64,000 nt of DNA from Mesorhizobium norvegicum (lineage in GTDB: Bacteria; Pseudomonadota; Alphaproteobacteria; Rhizobiales; Rhizobiaceae): assembly GCF_004919685.1 (NCBI RefSeq), contig NZ_SMYZ01000089.1, positions 1-64,000 on the forward strand, read 5' to 3'. Positions 33,278-44,208 of this stretch are shown here, piece by piece (position 1 is the stretch's first letter; every line of letters starts with the position of its first letter). The notes below the pieces were generated by a model, which saw only the letters and a list, made by a program, of their open reading frames with translations, did no database searches and was not told the origin of the DNA. A program made the translations under genes and the position numbers.

Positions 33278-35959
33278 GTGGCGGAAAAGACCCCCTCATC
33301 CGGCCCTTCGGACCACCTTCTCCCCGCTGGGGAGAAGAGGCAGACACCGGCGCTGGTGACCTCTTCTCCCCTCGGGGAGAAGGTGGCCGCAAAGCGGCCG
33401 GATGAGGGGGCTGGCTGGTCGCGTACCATTTCACTCGCGGTTCGCTTTTCGGTGCGCGAGATGCGCGGCGGCCTGTCCGGCTTCCTGATCTTCCTCGCCT
33501 GCATCGCGCTCGGCGTCGCGGCCATCGGCGGCGTCAACTCGGTGGCGCGTTCGATCACTGCCGGTGTCGCCAATCAGGGCCAGACGCTGCTTGGCGGCGA
33601 TCTTCGCTTCCAGATCAACCAGCGTGACGCCAGCCAGCCCGAACGCGGTTTCCTTGATGGGCTGGGCGAGATTTCCAGAACCGCCAGCATGCGCTCGATG
33701 GCGCGTCTCGCCGACGGAACCGACCAGGCGCTGGTCGAGGCCAAGGCGGTCGACCACGCCTATCCGCTCTATGGCACGCTGGAGACCGAGCCGGCACTGT
33801 CGAAGCAGGAACTGTTCGGCGAAGAGTTCGGCGTCTTCGGTGCGGCAGCGCCCGATCTGCTGTTCGAGCGGCTGCATCTCAAGCTCGGCGACAGGCTGAA
33901 GCTCGGCACCGCCACCTTCGAACTGCGCGCCAGGCTGGTCACCGAACCGGATGCCGTGTCCGACGGTTTCGGCTTCGCGCCACGGCTGATGATCTCGACC
34001 GAAGCGCTGGCGGCCACCGGACTGATCCAGCCGGGCAGCCTGGTCGAGAATGCCTACAAGATCCGCCTGCCGGCGGACGCCGACGAGGCACGGCTGAAGG
34101 CCATCCAGGATCAGGCGGCCAGGGATTTTCCGCAAGCCGGCTGGTCGATCCGCACGCGCAGCAACGCCGCGCCTGCGCTGTCGTCCAACATCGAACGCTT
34201 TTCGCAGTTCCTGACGCTGGTTGGGCTGACGGCGCTGGTGGTCGGCGGCGTCGGCGTCGCCAACGCGGTGCGCGCCTATCTCGACGGCAAGCGCGGCGTC
34301 ATCGCCACCTTCAAGAGCCTTGGCGCTTCGGGCGGCTTCGTCTTTGCCGTCTACCTCGTGCAGATCCTGATCATCGCCGCATTGGGTATCGTGCTCGGTC
34401 TCGTACTCGGGGCGCTGATGCCGTTCGCGGCCAGCGCCGCGCTTCAGTCCGTCATTCCGGTGCCGGCGCAAGGCGGCTTCTATCCCGGCGCGCTTGGCAT
34501 GGCGGCGTTGTTCGGCCTGCTGGTGACGCTGGCCTTCGCGCTGCTGCCGCTCGGCCGCGCCCGCGACGTGCCGGCCACCGCGCTGTTTCGCGAGATGGGG
34601 CTGGAAGGCCGTGGCTTTCCGCGCCCCGTCTATGTCGCGGCGGCCATCGGCATTGCGCTCCTGCTGGCGGCGCTGGCAATTCTGTTTTCCGGCGACCAGC
34701 GCATCGCCTCGATCTTCGTCGGCGCCACCATCTTCGCTTTCCTGGTGCTGCGCCTGGTCGGCGCGCTGGTGCAATGGGTAGCAAAAAAGAGCCCGCCTGT
34801 GCGCTTCGTGGCGCTGCGGCTCGCCGTCGGCAACATCCATAGGCCAGGCGCGCTGACGCCATCGGTGGTGCTGTCGCTGGGGCTCGGGCTGACGCTGCTT
34901 GTGACGCTGGCGCTGATCGACGGCAACCTCAGGCGGCAGATCTCCGGCAGCCTGCCGGAGCGGGCGCCGAACTTCTTCTTCGTCGACATCCAGAGCAACG
35001 ATGTCGATGCCTTCTCGGCGCTGATCGGCAAGGAGGCACCAAAGGGAACGCTGGCCAAGGTGCCGATGCTGCGCGGCCGGGTGATGGCGCTGAACGGCAT
35101 CGATGTCGACAAGGTGAAGGTGCCGGCGGAAGGCGCCTGGGTGCTGAAGGGCGATCGCGGCCTGACCTATGACGCCAAGCAGCCGGAAAACGCGACGCTG
35201 ACCGAGGGCAGCTGGTGGCCGGACAAGTATAGCGGCGAGCCGCTGGTTTCGTTTTCGGCGCAAGAAGGCAAAGAGATCGGGCTGAAGCTTGGCGACACCA
35301 TCACCGTCAATGTGCTCGGCCGCAATGTCACGGCCAGGATCGCCAATTTTCGCCAGGTCGAATGGGAGACGATGGGCATCAATTTCGTCATGGTGTTCTC
35401 GCCCAACACATTCGCAGGCGCCCCGCATGGCTGGATGGCGACGCTGACCGAAAAGAATGCCTCGACGGCGGACGACGCCCGCATCCTCAATGCCGTCACC
35501 CGCGCCTTCCCGGCGGTAACGTCGGTCCGGGTCAAGGATGCGCTCGATGTCGTCAACCGGCTGGTCGGGCAGCTCGGCACGGCGATCCGGGCCGCGGCCG
35601 GCGTGGCGCTGATCGCTTCGGTGCTGGTGCTGGCCGGTGCGCTTGCCGCCGGCAACCGGGCGCGGATCCATGACGCGGTGGTGCTGAAGACGCTGGGCGC
35701 GACGCGCAGGACGCTGATCGCGGCCTTCTCACTCGAATATATGCTGATCGGGCTCGCCACCGCGATCTTCGCACTGGCGGCAGGCAGTGCCGCTGCCTGG
35801 TTCGTCGTCGCGCGCATCATGACATTGCCGTCGCATTTCATGCCGGAGGTGGCGGTGGCGACCATTCTGTTCTCGCTGGTGATCACGGTCGGCATTGGTC
35901 TCGCCGGCACCTGGCGGGTGCTTGGCCAGAAGGCAGCGCCCGTGCTGCGCAACCTGTGA
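33278..35959 (+). CDS. ABC transporter permease (YbbP-like, FtsX domains)
   Basis: An 893-residue permease if translation starts at the GTG at 33278, four bases after the ATPase stop. Two FtsX-like membrane regions are visible: after VREMRGGLSGFLIFLACIAL, with spans in the middle around VGLTALVVGGVGVANAVRA, and at the C-terminus (ALIASVLVLAGALAAGNRARI). Residues from about 4 to 45 are encoded by a palindromic repeat that kept the frame. The alternative ATG at 33461 would drop the conserved ISLAVRFSVRE. No strong ribosome-binding site supports either. Confidence 0.8.
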   Translation: MAEKTPSSGPSDHLLPAGEKRQTPALVTSSPLGEKVAAKRPDEGAGWSRTISLAVRFSVREMRGGLSGFLIFLACIALGVAAIGGVNSVARSITAGVANQGQTLLGGDLRFQINQRDASQPERGFLDGLGEISRTASMRSMARLADGTDQALVEAKAVDHAYPLYGTLETEPALSKQELFGEEFGVFGAAAPDLLFERLHLKLGDRLKLGTATFELRARLVTEPDAVSDGFGFAPRLMISTEALAATGLIQPGSLVENAYKIRLPADADEARLKAIQDQAARDFPQAGWSIRTRSNAAPALSSNIERFSQFLTLVGLTALVVGGVGVANAVRAYLDGKRGVIATFKSLGASGGFVFAVYLVQILIIAALGIVLGLVLGALMPFAASAALQSVIPVPAQGGFYPGALGMAALFGLLVTLAFALLPLGRARDVPATALFREMGLEGRGFPRPVYVAAAIGIALLLAALAILFSGDQRIASIFVGATIFAFLVLRLVGALVQWVAKKSPPVRFVALRLAVGNIHRPGALTPSVVLSLGLGLTLLVTLALIDGNLRRQISGSLPERAPNFFFVDIQSNDVDAFSALIGKEAPKGTLAKVPMLRGRVMALNGIDVDKVKVPAEGAWVLKGDRGLTYDAKQPENATLTEGSWWPDKYSGEPLVSFSAQEGKEIGLKLGDTITVNVLGRNVTARIANFRQVEWETMGINFVMVFSPNTFAGAPHGWMATLTEKNASTADDARILNAVTRAFPAVTSVRVKDALDVVNRLVGQLGTAIRAAAGVALIASVLVLAGALAAGNRARIHDAVVLKTLGATRRTLIAAFSLEYMLIGLATAIFALAAGSAAAWFVVARIMTLPSHFMPEVAVATILFSLVITVGIGLAGTWRVLGQKAAPVLRNL
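33285..33410. repeat. Palindromic mosaic repeat inside permease 5' end
   Basis: Two hairpins, CTTCTCCCC..GGGGAGAAG at 33317-33337 and 33363-33382, are flanked by CCCCCTCATCCGG and CCGGATGAGGGGG. Together they form a larger palindrome. The element is a member of the family at 8158 and 51050. Confidence 0.8.
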
Positions 35960-36198
35960 CTTCAGGCCCGGAACGGCCATCCCGGATCTTGGCCCAGATT
36001 AAATCTTGGTAAGAATACCGTCCGGAAAGCCGAGGAATCGGCACTTCGTTGTCTCACGAACCGTTACATCCGGTTACGGTCTTGTTCTTGACGCGAATAA
36101 CCATCATATTTCGCCACAGGCATGCTGGAGCCCTGCCAGCGGCGCCTGGGTCCGTAAGGACCTGACACCGGACGGGGCAGAAGCAATAGAGGACTACA

Positions 36199-36978
36199 AT
36201 GGCTGATCCCATTCGCAACTACCAGACGCGCGCCGTGCCCGGCGTCAGCGTCGGTGCTGACATCGATCAGGGCCTGCGCGCCTACATGATCAAGGTCTAC
36301 AATCTGATGGGGCTTGGCCTCCTCATCACCGGTCTTGCCGCCGTCGGCACGATCATGCTGGCCACCACCACCGATCCGGCTTCGGCGGTCGCAACGCTGC
36401 CGAGCGGTGAGATGCTGACCTCCTTCGGCTACGCGATCTTCGGCTCGCCGTTGCGCTGGGTGGTGATCTTTGCCCCGCTGGCCGCGGTGCTGTTCCTGTC
36501 GTTCCGTGTCCAGTCGATGAGTGTTGCGGCGGCGCAGACGACGTTCTGGGTCTATGCCGGCCTCGTCGGCCTGTCGCTGTCGTCGATCTTCCTGGTCTAC
36601 ACGGCGGCCAGCATTTCGCAGACCTTCTTCGCCACCGCAGCGGCCTTCGGCGCGCTGTCGCTCTACGGCTACACGACCAAGCGCGACCTGACCGCGATGG
36701 GCTCGTTCCTGATCATGGGCGTGTTCGGTCTGATCATCGCAATGGTGATCAACATCTTCCTGCAGTCGTCGGCCCTGTCCTTCGCCGTTTCGGCGATCGG
36801 CGTGCTGATCTTCTCGGGCCTCACCGCCTATGACACGCAGAAGATCAAGGAGATGTATTTCGATGGCGACGCTTCGGATGTCGCCGGCCGCAAGGCGATC
36901 ATGGGTGCCTTGAGGCTCTATCTCGACTTCATCAACCTGTTCATGTTCCTGCTGCAGTTCATGGGCGACCGTCGCTAA
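36199..36978 (+). CDS. Bax inhibitor-1 / YccA family membrane protein
   Basis: A 259-residue protein with seven hydrophobic segments after a polar start (MADPIRNYQTRAVPGVSVGAD). The family signature occurs near the end: LIFSGLTAYDTQKIKEMYFDGD, with the conserved Asp pair of BI-1 proteins, followed by GALRLYLDFINLFMFLLQFMGDRR. Relatives such as YccA interact with FtsH or leak calcium. It is monocistronic with a strong terminator. The 239 bases upstream hold no gene. Confidence 0.92.
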   Translation: MADPIRNYQTRAVPGVSVGADIDQGLRAYMIKVYNLMGLGLLITGLAAVGTIMLATTTDPASAVATLPSGEMLTSFGYAIFGSPLRWVVIFAPLAAVLFLSFRVQSMSVAAAQTTFWVYAGLVGLSLSSIFLVYTAASISQTFFATAAAFGALSLYGYTTKRDLTAMGSFLIMGVFGLIIAMVINIFLQSSALSFAVSAIGVLIFSGLTAYDTQKIKEMYFDGDASDVAGRKAIMGALRLYLDFINLFMFLLQFMGDRR

Positions 36979-37004
36979 AGCGGCATTGGACCATCAACTT
37001 CCGG

Positions 37005-37028
37005 AAGGGCGGCCCAACGGCCGCCCTT
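37005..37028 (+). terminator. Intrinsic terminator (AAGGGCGGCC/GGCCGCCCTT)
   Basis: A 10-base perfect stem at 37005-37014 and 37019-37028 with a four-base loop, followed by TCCTTTTG. It ends the BI-1 transcript. Confidence 0.8.
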
Positions 37029-37084
37029 TCCTTTTGTGCCGGGCTTTGCTGTTATCAGAGGCAGACAAAGGGCCTGCATAAAGA

Positions 37085-37663
37085 ATGAGCACTATTGCGA
37101 TTCGATCCGCAACAGCGGCCGACCTCGACCGGATCACGGACATCTATGCCGACGCGGTTATTCAAGGCACGGCGAGTTATGAGCTGGAGCCGCCCAGCCG
37201 GGCCGAGATGGCCACTCGATTCGACAGTTTGATGGCCGGCGGCTTTCCTTACCTGGTGGCGGAGAAGGATGGCGCCGTGCTCGGCTATGCCTATGCCGGT
37301 CCGTTCCGGCCGCGCCCGGCCTACCGCTTCATCGTCGAGGATTCGGTCTATGTCGCACCCTGGGCCAAGGGCCAGGGGGTTGGCTTGTTGCTGATGCAGC
37401 AGCTGATCGAGGCGGTACGGGCCGCGGGCTTTCGCCAGATCGTCGCGGTGATCGGCGACGGCCGTCCCGACAGCGCCTCGGTGCGGCTGCACGAAAAGCT
37501 CGGCTTTCACCATTCAGGCCGCCTGGAAGGCTCCGGCTACAAGCACGGGCGCTGGCTGGACACGGTGTTCATGCAGCTGTCGCTGAATGGCGGGGCATCG
37601 GCGCCGCCCGATCCCGAATCGCTGCCGGAGCGGAAGTTCCGCGAGGGCCTTGGAGGGAACTGA
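37085..37663 (+). CDS. GNAT acetyltransferase, phosphinothricin/methionine sulfone type
   Basis: A 192-residue acetyltransferase. The N-terminus SIAIRSATAADLDRITDIYADAV-like stretch, the TASYELEPPSRAEMATRF block and the acetyl-CoA loop VYVAPWAKGQGVGLLLMQQL match the PAT/MddA family, which acetylates phosphinothricin, methionine sulfoximine or methionine sulfone. The final FHHSGRLEGSGYKHGRWLDTVFMQ is also typical. The C-terminal Pro-rich tail is an extension. A hairpin element begins immediately after the stop. Confidence 0.85.
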   Translation: MSTIAIRSATAADLDRITDIYADAVIQGTASYELEPPSRAEMATRFDSLMAGGFPYLVAEKDGAVLGYAYAGPFRPRPAYRFIVEDSVYVAPWAKGQGVGLLLMQQLIEAVRAAGFRQIVAVIGDGRPDSASVRLHEKLGFHHSGRLEGSGYKHGRWLDTVFMQLSLNGGASAPPDPESLPERKFREGLGGN

Positions 37664-37750
37664 ATTGAGGAATTGGGGAACTGAAGAACTGAAGACGCTG
37701 AGAGCCTTTTCTTCAACTCATCAATTCTCCAGTTCTTCAATTCCCCTGCT
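37664..37750. repeat. Hairpin built of facing short repeat units (AATTG/GAAGAACT type)
   Basis: GGGGAACTGAAGAACT (37675-37690) is matched by AGTTCTTCAATTCCCC (37731-37746) with one mismatch, and extra AATTG and CTGAAG units repeat inside each arm. It begins directly after a stop codon, like the elements at 40535 and 63553, and may terminate or protect transcripts. Confidence 0.6.
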
Positions 37751-37763
37751 CTAATTCCCCTGC

Positions 37764-38150
37764 TCAGGCCTCGACCACTTTCAGCTTGCTGTCAAATATC
37801 CCAAGCACGCGGCCGAGTTCCTGGCCGCGCTTCAAGATGCGACCGCCGGCGGCAATGACGGCAAAGGCGCCCTGCTTGCGGGCCAGCTTCGGATCCTTGA
37901 CGATCTGGAACAGCGGCACTTCGCTGGCGCGGCGGAACACGGAAAACACAGCGCGGTCGGTGAGATGATCGATGGCGTAGTCGCGCCATTCATTGGCGGC
38001 GACCATGCGTCCGTAGAGCCTGAGGATCTGGTCCAGCTCGCGCCGGTCGAACCGCACCGGCTGATCGAGGCGCTCGTGTCGCGCCTCGTGCAGCGGGATC
38101 AGTATTGCGGATGCGTCCCCATCCCCCGTCCCGCCGCTGTCATCGGTCAT
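37764..38150 (-). CDS. DUF2794 domain-containing protein
   Basis: A 128-residue cytosolic protein conserved in Alphaproteobacteria. The DUF2794 core is clear: VRFDRRELDQILRLYGRMVAANEWRDYAIDHL, then DRAVFSVFRRASEVPLFQIVKDPKLARKQGAFAV. The start MTDDSGGTGDGD at 38150 is chosen because the upstream extension lacks family similarity. The function is unknown. It is divergent from a candidate structured RNA. Confidence 0.88.
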   Translation of the reverse strand: MTDDSGGTGDGDASAILIPLHEARHERLDQPVRFDRRELDQILRLYGRMVAANEWRDYAIDHLTDRAVFSVFRRASEVPLFQIVKDPKLARKQGAFAVIAAGGRILKRGQELGRVLGIFDSKLKVVEA

Positions 38151-38361
38151 GCCTCGATCCTTCAAAATGAATCTTTGCCAACCAAAGTTGGCGTGTTCGC
38201 GGCTGAATTGCAAGACCCGGCGAAGCGAGCCCCGCGCCGCGCTGTTTCCGCCACGTCCAGTCACTTTTATGAAACGCCGTGTTGGAATTGGTGATGCTTC
38301 GCCACATTTCTGCCTTTTTTTATCCGCGCTCATGCCCCAATGTCCGACGAATTTACCGGCG

Positions 38362-38525
38362 TTGCCTGAGACGGTTCGGTCCGGCACCGGCTCGTAAACC
38401 CCAAGCCCCCCGCCCACGGGTCTGCGTCGGATCGAACCAACCTCGGCTCTTCCTCGGAAGAACCGGGTGCGACGATCCCAAAACCTAAATGACCGACGTC
38501 AGAAGCAAGCTGACGTCGGTTTTTT
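38362..38525 (+). ncRNA. Candidate structured non-coding RNA
   Basis: The segment from about 38362 to the strong terminator at 38493-38525 has no plausible gene but can fold into a long interrupted rod. GGTTCGGTC near 38375 can pair with GATCGAACC near 38430, and GCACCGG near 38383 with CCGGGTGC near 38463. Size and shape recall bacterial 6S RNA, yet the usual zapA/ygfA neighbours are absent, so the identity is open. The 5' end is a guess. Confidence 0.4.
38493..38525 (+). terminator. Strong intrinsic terminator without an upstream gene
   Basis: CCGACGTCA (38493-38501) and TGACGTCGG (38511-38519) form a perfect 9-base stem followed by six T. No coding gene precedes it on the + strand, which is why a non-coding RNA is proposed. 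Confidence 0.85.
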
Positions 38526-38560
38526 ATTGGGTGAGAAGCGGTTCGCGCTACCGCGACGTC

Positions 38561-38621
38561 GTCATCCACGGGCGGAGCGGAAGCGAAGCGGACGCGCAGA
38601 CCCGAGGATCCATGCCGCGAC
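38561..38621 (+). repeat. GTCATCC...GGATCCATGCCGCGAC repeat, left copy
   Basis: CACGGG-core variant of the element. It is paired with an inverted copy about 100 bases downstream. Apart from the candidate RNA and these repeats the gap 38151-38813 shows nothing. Confidence 0.7.
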
Positions 38622-38723
38622 GTTTGGCGAGGCATGTTGCCTATCAGAATGGCCAGCTGTCTCAAACGGGACAGCTTAAGCGGGCCGCCTCTCGATTCTG
38701 GACCGATTTCGTGCGCAGCCGAT

Positions 38724-38786
38724 GTCCTGGCATGGATCCCGGGGTCTCCGCGACGGAGCTTCGCTCCTGCTTCGCCCCAGGATGAC
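38724..38786 (-). repeat. GTCATCC...GGATCCATGCC repeat, right inverted copy
   Basis: An inverted copy with a CCTGGG/CCCGGG core, diverged from its partner at 38561. It lies ahead of the stop codon side of the DUF1223 gene. Confidence 0.65.
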
Positions 38787-38813
38787 GAAGGCAGGGTCGT
38801 TTCAGCGATTCTG

Positions 38814-39599
38814 TTACGGCTTGTGAATGAACGCAGCGCCAAGAATGGGACCGGGCATGCCGTCCTTGCCGACTGACTGCAGCAGCACGGCGCAGCCGCC
38901 CTTCTTGGCAATCTCGCTCATCGGCAGTTCGTAGCGCTGCGCCTTGCCGTGCCACATGCCGGCGGTCTGGATGCCGGTGACCGCATTCCAGTAGGTCATC
39001 TTGCGGCCGTTGTTCTCGCCCTCACCGATCTTGACCGTCTGCGGGGGGTCGAAATAGACGATGACGACATGGGCGTCGCTGGGGCCGCTGCCGGCATCGC
39101 CGGCGTCGATCATCACCCGGTCGCTGGTGCGGCTGACTTTGATGGCGACGCGCATGCCTTCGCCGCTCTTGGCCATGCGGGCGAGCGCGCCATCGACCTC
39201 GCCGCGGCTGGCGCCGTTGACGTGGACGCGGCCGTTGATGACGGCCTGCGGCGTGTAGACGGAGCGGCTGCCGAAGGCGCGCATATAGTCATATTGCCGC
39301 TCGGTGTTCTCCTTGCGGCTCAGCGTGTCCTGCCAGCCGAGATAGTCCCAGTAGTCGACATGGTAGGCGAGCGCGACGATGTCTTCCTTGGCTACGAGTT
39401 CGGCGAACAACGCATCGGCCGGCGGACAGGAATTGCAGCCCTGGCTGGTGAACAGCTCGACCACGCCCAATGGCCTTTCGAGCTGGGGCTTGTCGGCCTG
39501 GGCTCGGTCGGGCTCGACGGCATACCCGGCGCCGGCAGACACCGAGAAGGCCAGCGCAAAGGCTGCCAGCCACAATGATTTTCGCGAGGCCATGGCCAT
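38814..39599 (-). CDS. Exported DUF1223 thioredoxin-like protein
   Basis: A 261-residue exported protein. A signal peptide (ending GAGYA) precedes the DUF1223 core VVELFTSQGCNSCPPADALFAEL with a CxxC pair at Cys55/Cys58, then ALAYHVDYWDYLGWQDTLSRKENTERQ and YTPQAVINGRVHVNG. This is a thioredoxin-like fold found in Alphaproteobacteria, with a likely but unproven periplasmic disulfide role. ATGs at 39599 and 39593 are both possible. It lies close to the ccm genes, whose work also needs thiol chemistry. Confidence 0.87.
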   Translation of the reverse strand: MAMASRKSLWLAAFALAFSVSAGAGYAVEPDRAQADKPQLERPLGVVELFTSQGCNSCPPADALFAELVAKEDIVALAYHVDYWDYLGWQDTLSRKENTERQYDYMRAFGSRSVYTPQAVINGRVHVNGASRGEVDGALARMAKSGEGMRVAIKVSRTSDRVMIDAGDAGSGPSDAHVVIVYFDPPQTVKIGEGENNGRKMTYWNAVTGIQTAGMWHGKAQRYELPMSEIAKKGGCAVLLQSVGKDGMPGPILGAAFIHKP

Positions 39600-39771
39600 T
39601 CCGATTCCCGCCGGTGGTGCCGGCTTTGTCTTGATTGCTAAAATATGTGGCAGAAGCGGAAGTCAACGGGAAGTCACGTTGCGGTGAAATTTTGCCATTG
39701 CAGCCGACAGCAACGGCACGATAGGGCGGTTCATCGTTTCACCGAAACGCCGAACCGCTCTATCTCTTTGA

Positions 39772-39827
39772 TTTGACGAAATTCCGGACGGAAAACCGCT
39801 TCACACTTTTCCTGGAATTGCTCTAGG
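39772..39827. repeat. CAATTCC...GGAATTG hairpin repeat (second copy)
   Basis: Nearly identical to 11209-11262. ATTCCGGACGGAAAACCGC is followed by TTCACACTTTTCCTGGAATT and GCTCTAG. It lies 48 bases ahead of the ceramidase-like gene. Confidence 0.7.
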
Positions 39828-39874
39828 TGAAGGTCTGCGCTTCAGGATAGAAACCGATTCGGGCGGCAATCACG

Positions 39875-40552
39875 ATGTGGCAAACTCTTTTGGCGCCGGT
39901 CGACCTCTATTGCGAGCGGACCGGGCCGGAATTCTGGTCCGAGCCGGTCAACGCCCTGACGAACCTCGCCTTCATCGCCGCCGGCCTGTGGGGCGTGCGC
40001 GAGGTGCGAAGGCTGGGCACCGGCACCTTTGCCGAGGTGCTGGCCTGGTGGGTGGTGGCGATCGGCATCGGCTCGACGATCTTCCACACCTTTGCCACCA
40101 AGGGCACGGTCTGGGCCGACGTGTTGCCGATCGCCGGCTTCACGCTGGCCTACACGCTGTTCAACCTGCGCCGCTTCCTCGGCCTGCGATGGGGCAAGGC
40201 CATCGCCATCTTCATTGTCTTCTATGTGATTGCCGGGGCGATAACCCTGGCCGTGCCGGACTGGCTGCGCCAGGCGTCGAACGGCACGACGGGCTATCTG
40301 CCGCCGTTCCTGGCGCTTGCCTTCTTCGGCGCGCTGGTGGCGGCCAGCGGCAATCGCGCCGGCTGGTACAATCTGGCGGGATCGGCGATCTTCGTGGTGT
40401 CCGTCATCTGCCGGATGATCGATCCGCTGGTCTGCGGCAGCTTCCCGCTCGGCACGCACTTCCTCTGGCACATCTTCAACGGCCTGATGCTCGGCGTGCT
40501 TCTGGCCGCGGCGGCGCGGTATGGAGCGCCGAAGGTAGGCAGTAGGCAGTAG
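39875..40552 (+). CDS. Ceramidase-family (alkaline ceramidase-like) membrane protein
   Basis: A 225-residue protein with seven predicted membrane helices of the CREST/alkaline ceramidase superfamily. Evidence is the start LYCERTGPEFWSEPVNALTNLAF, the SxxxH element in GSTIFHTFATKG, and the terminal zinc histidines in GTHFLWHIFNGLML. Relatives hydrolyse ceramides or related amides, but the substrate in rhizobia is unknown. The last residues (KVGSRQ) are encoded by a GTAGGCA repeat array that continues past the stop. Confidence 0.85.
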   Translation: MWQTLLAPVDLYCERTGPEFWSEPVNALTNLAFIAAGLWGVREVRRLGTGTFAEVLAWWVVAIGIGSTIFHTFATKGTVWADVLPIAGFTLAYTLFNLRRFLGLRWGKAIAIFIVFYVIAGAITLAVPDWLRQASNGTTGYLPPFLALAFFGALVAASGNRAGWYNLAGSAIFVVSVICRMIDPLVCGSFPLGTHFLWHIFNGLMLGVLLAAAARYGAPKVGSRQ

Positions 40553-40593
40553 GCAGTAGGTGTCCTATTCCCTACTGCCTAAGCCCTACTCCC
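40535..40593. repeat. Facing GTAGGCA / CCCTACTGCC unit hairpin
   Basis: GTAGGCA is repeated in tandem about three and a half times (40535-40560) and faces CCCTACTGCCT...CCCTACTCCC (40569-40593). GGCAGTAGG pairs with the CCTACTGCC arm. It overlaps the ceramidase-like 3' end and precedes the convergent acnA stop. Confidence 0.65.
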
Positions 40594-40599
40594 TTGCTG

Positions 40600-43290
<2,691 letters not shown>

Positions 43291-43487
43291 GTGCGATCCT
43301 TGTCTGTTCAGCCTGAAAGGGAACGGACGCCGATGGCATGCAATCACGCGCAAAGGTGCGGGTACGGCCATTTCCGCTGTCCGTTCCCAAGCAACCCGAG
43401 CCGTTCAAGGCGGCGCGTGCGCTGGTTCGGCGCTAATTCTGTTCCCGTGCCGACCGCTGGCACGGATGCACCGCATATAGAGAATTT

Positions 43488-43504
43488 TCTGGAATAGTTC
43501 TAGA
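43488..43504. promoter_or_regulatory. Dyad TCTGGAA-TAG-TTCTAGA between acnA and ccmA
   Basis: A 7-3-7 inverted repeat with one mismatch, 68 bases ahead of ccmA and 198 bases ahead of acnA. It resembles the iron control element bound by Irr in rhizobia (TTTAGAA..TTCTAAA), but the outer bases differ, so this is only a suggestion. Confidence 0.35.
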
Positions 43505-43571
43505 CAGTCGGAAAGCAAATTTGTGCGATGCGGCAGCTGCCGCGACACATGGTTTTCAGGGCAGGCGAGGG

Positions 43572-44177
43572 ATGCGGCTGATCGCCGAAAATCTGGGCGG
43601 CGAACGCGGCGGCGACACGGTGTTTTCCGGCATCGGCTTTGCCCTGGCGGACGGTCAGGCGCTTGTCGTCACCGGGCCGAACGGATCAGGCAAATCGACC
43701 TTGCTGCGGGTCATCGCCGGGCTGTTGCCGGTGGCGGAAGGCAGCGTGAGGATCGAAGGTGGCGGCGAAGCGTTTCCGTCGATCGCGTCGGCCTGTCATT
43801 ACCTTGGCCACCAGAACGCAATGAAGCCGGCGCTCAGCGTGACGGAGAACCTGCGCTTCTGGCGCGACTTCAACGGCGATGGACAGCTGGGCGTCGAAGA
43901 GGCGCTGGAAACGGTTGGGCTTGGCGGCATCGGCCACCTGCCGTTCGGCTATCTGTCGACCGGGCAGCGGCGCCGCGCGGCGATCGCCAAGCTTTTGGTC
44001 AGCCACCGGCCATTGTGGCTGCTCGACGAGCCTACGGCGGGACTGGACAAGGCCTCGGAAGGGCGGTTCGCGGGGTTGATGACGCGGCATTGCGCGGATG
44101 GTGGAATGATCGTTGCGGCGACGCATCTGCCGCTGGGGATCGAGGGGGTAGAGTTGAGGATGGGGGAAACGGGTTGA
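43572..44177 (+). CDS. ccmA: Haem exporter ATP-binding protein CcmA
   Basis: A 201-residue ABC ATPase. With CcmB and CcmC it releases holo-CcmE during cytochrome c maturation. Walker A is GPNGSGKSTLLRVI, the ABC signature region is GYLSTGQRRRAAIAKLL, and Walker B is PLWLLDEPTAGLD. The short 200-residue size is typical. The start MRLIAENLGGERG at 43572 is preferred over an upstream extension. ccmB follows after 31 bases. Confidence 0.95.
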   Translation: MRLIAENLGGERGGDTVFSGIGFALADGQALVVTGPNGSGKSTLLRVIAGLLPVAEGSVRIEGGGEAFPSIASACHYLGHQNAMKPALSVTENLRFWRDFNGDGQLGVEEALETVGLGGIGHLPFGYLSTGQRRRAAIAKLLVSHRPLWLLDEPTAGLDKASEGRFAGLMTRHCADGGMIVAATHLPLGIEGVELRMGETG

Positions 44178-44208
44178 TGATGGCGCGAGGGCGAAAGCAT
44201 CTCAAATC

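Noticed and set aside
33431..35671. 746-codon open frame antisense to the ABC permease
   Set aside because: The permease frame has clear membrane and FtsX features; the antisense product is Arg/Gln/His-rich with no domain. It is a typical shadow in GC-rich DNA. Similar long antisense frames at 14930-16102, 26780-27877 and 42013-43287 were dismissed for the same reason.
36006..36206. 66-codon frame upstream of the BI-1 gene
   Set aside because: No family features, low-quality start, and it overlaps the BI-1 start region.
40535..40593. Possible CRISPR-like array of GTAGGCA repeats
   Set aside because: Units are only seven bases, without spacers, and face a complementary set; no cas genes are present.
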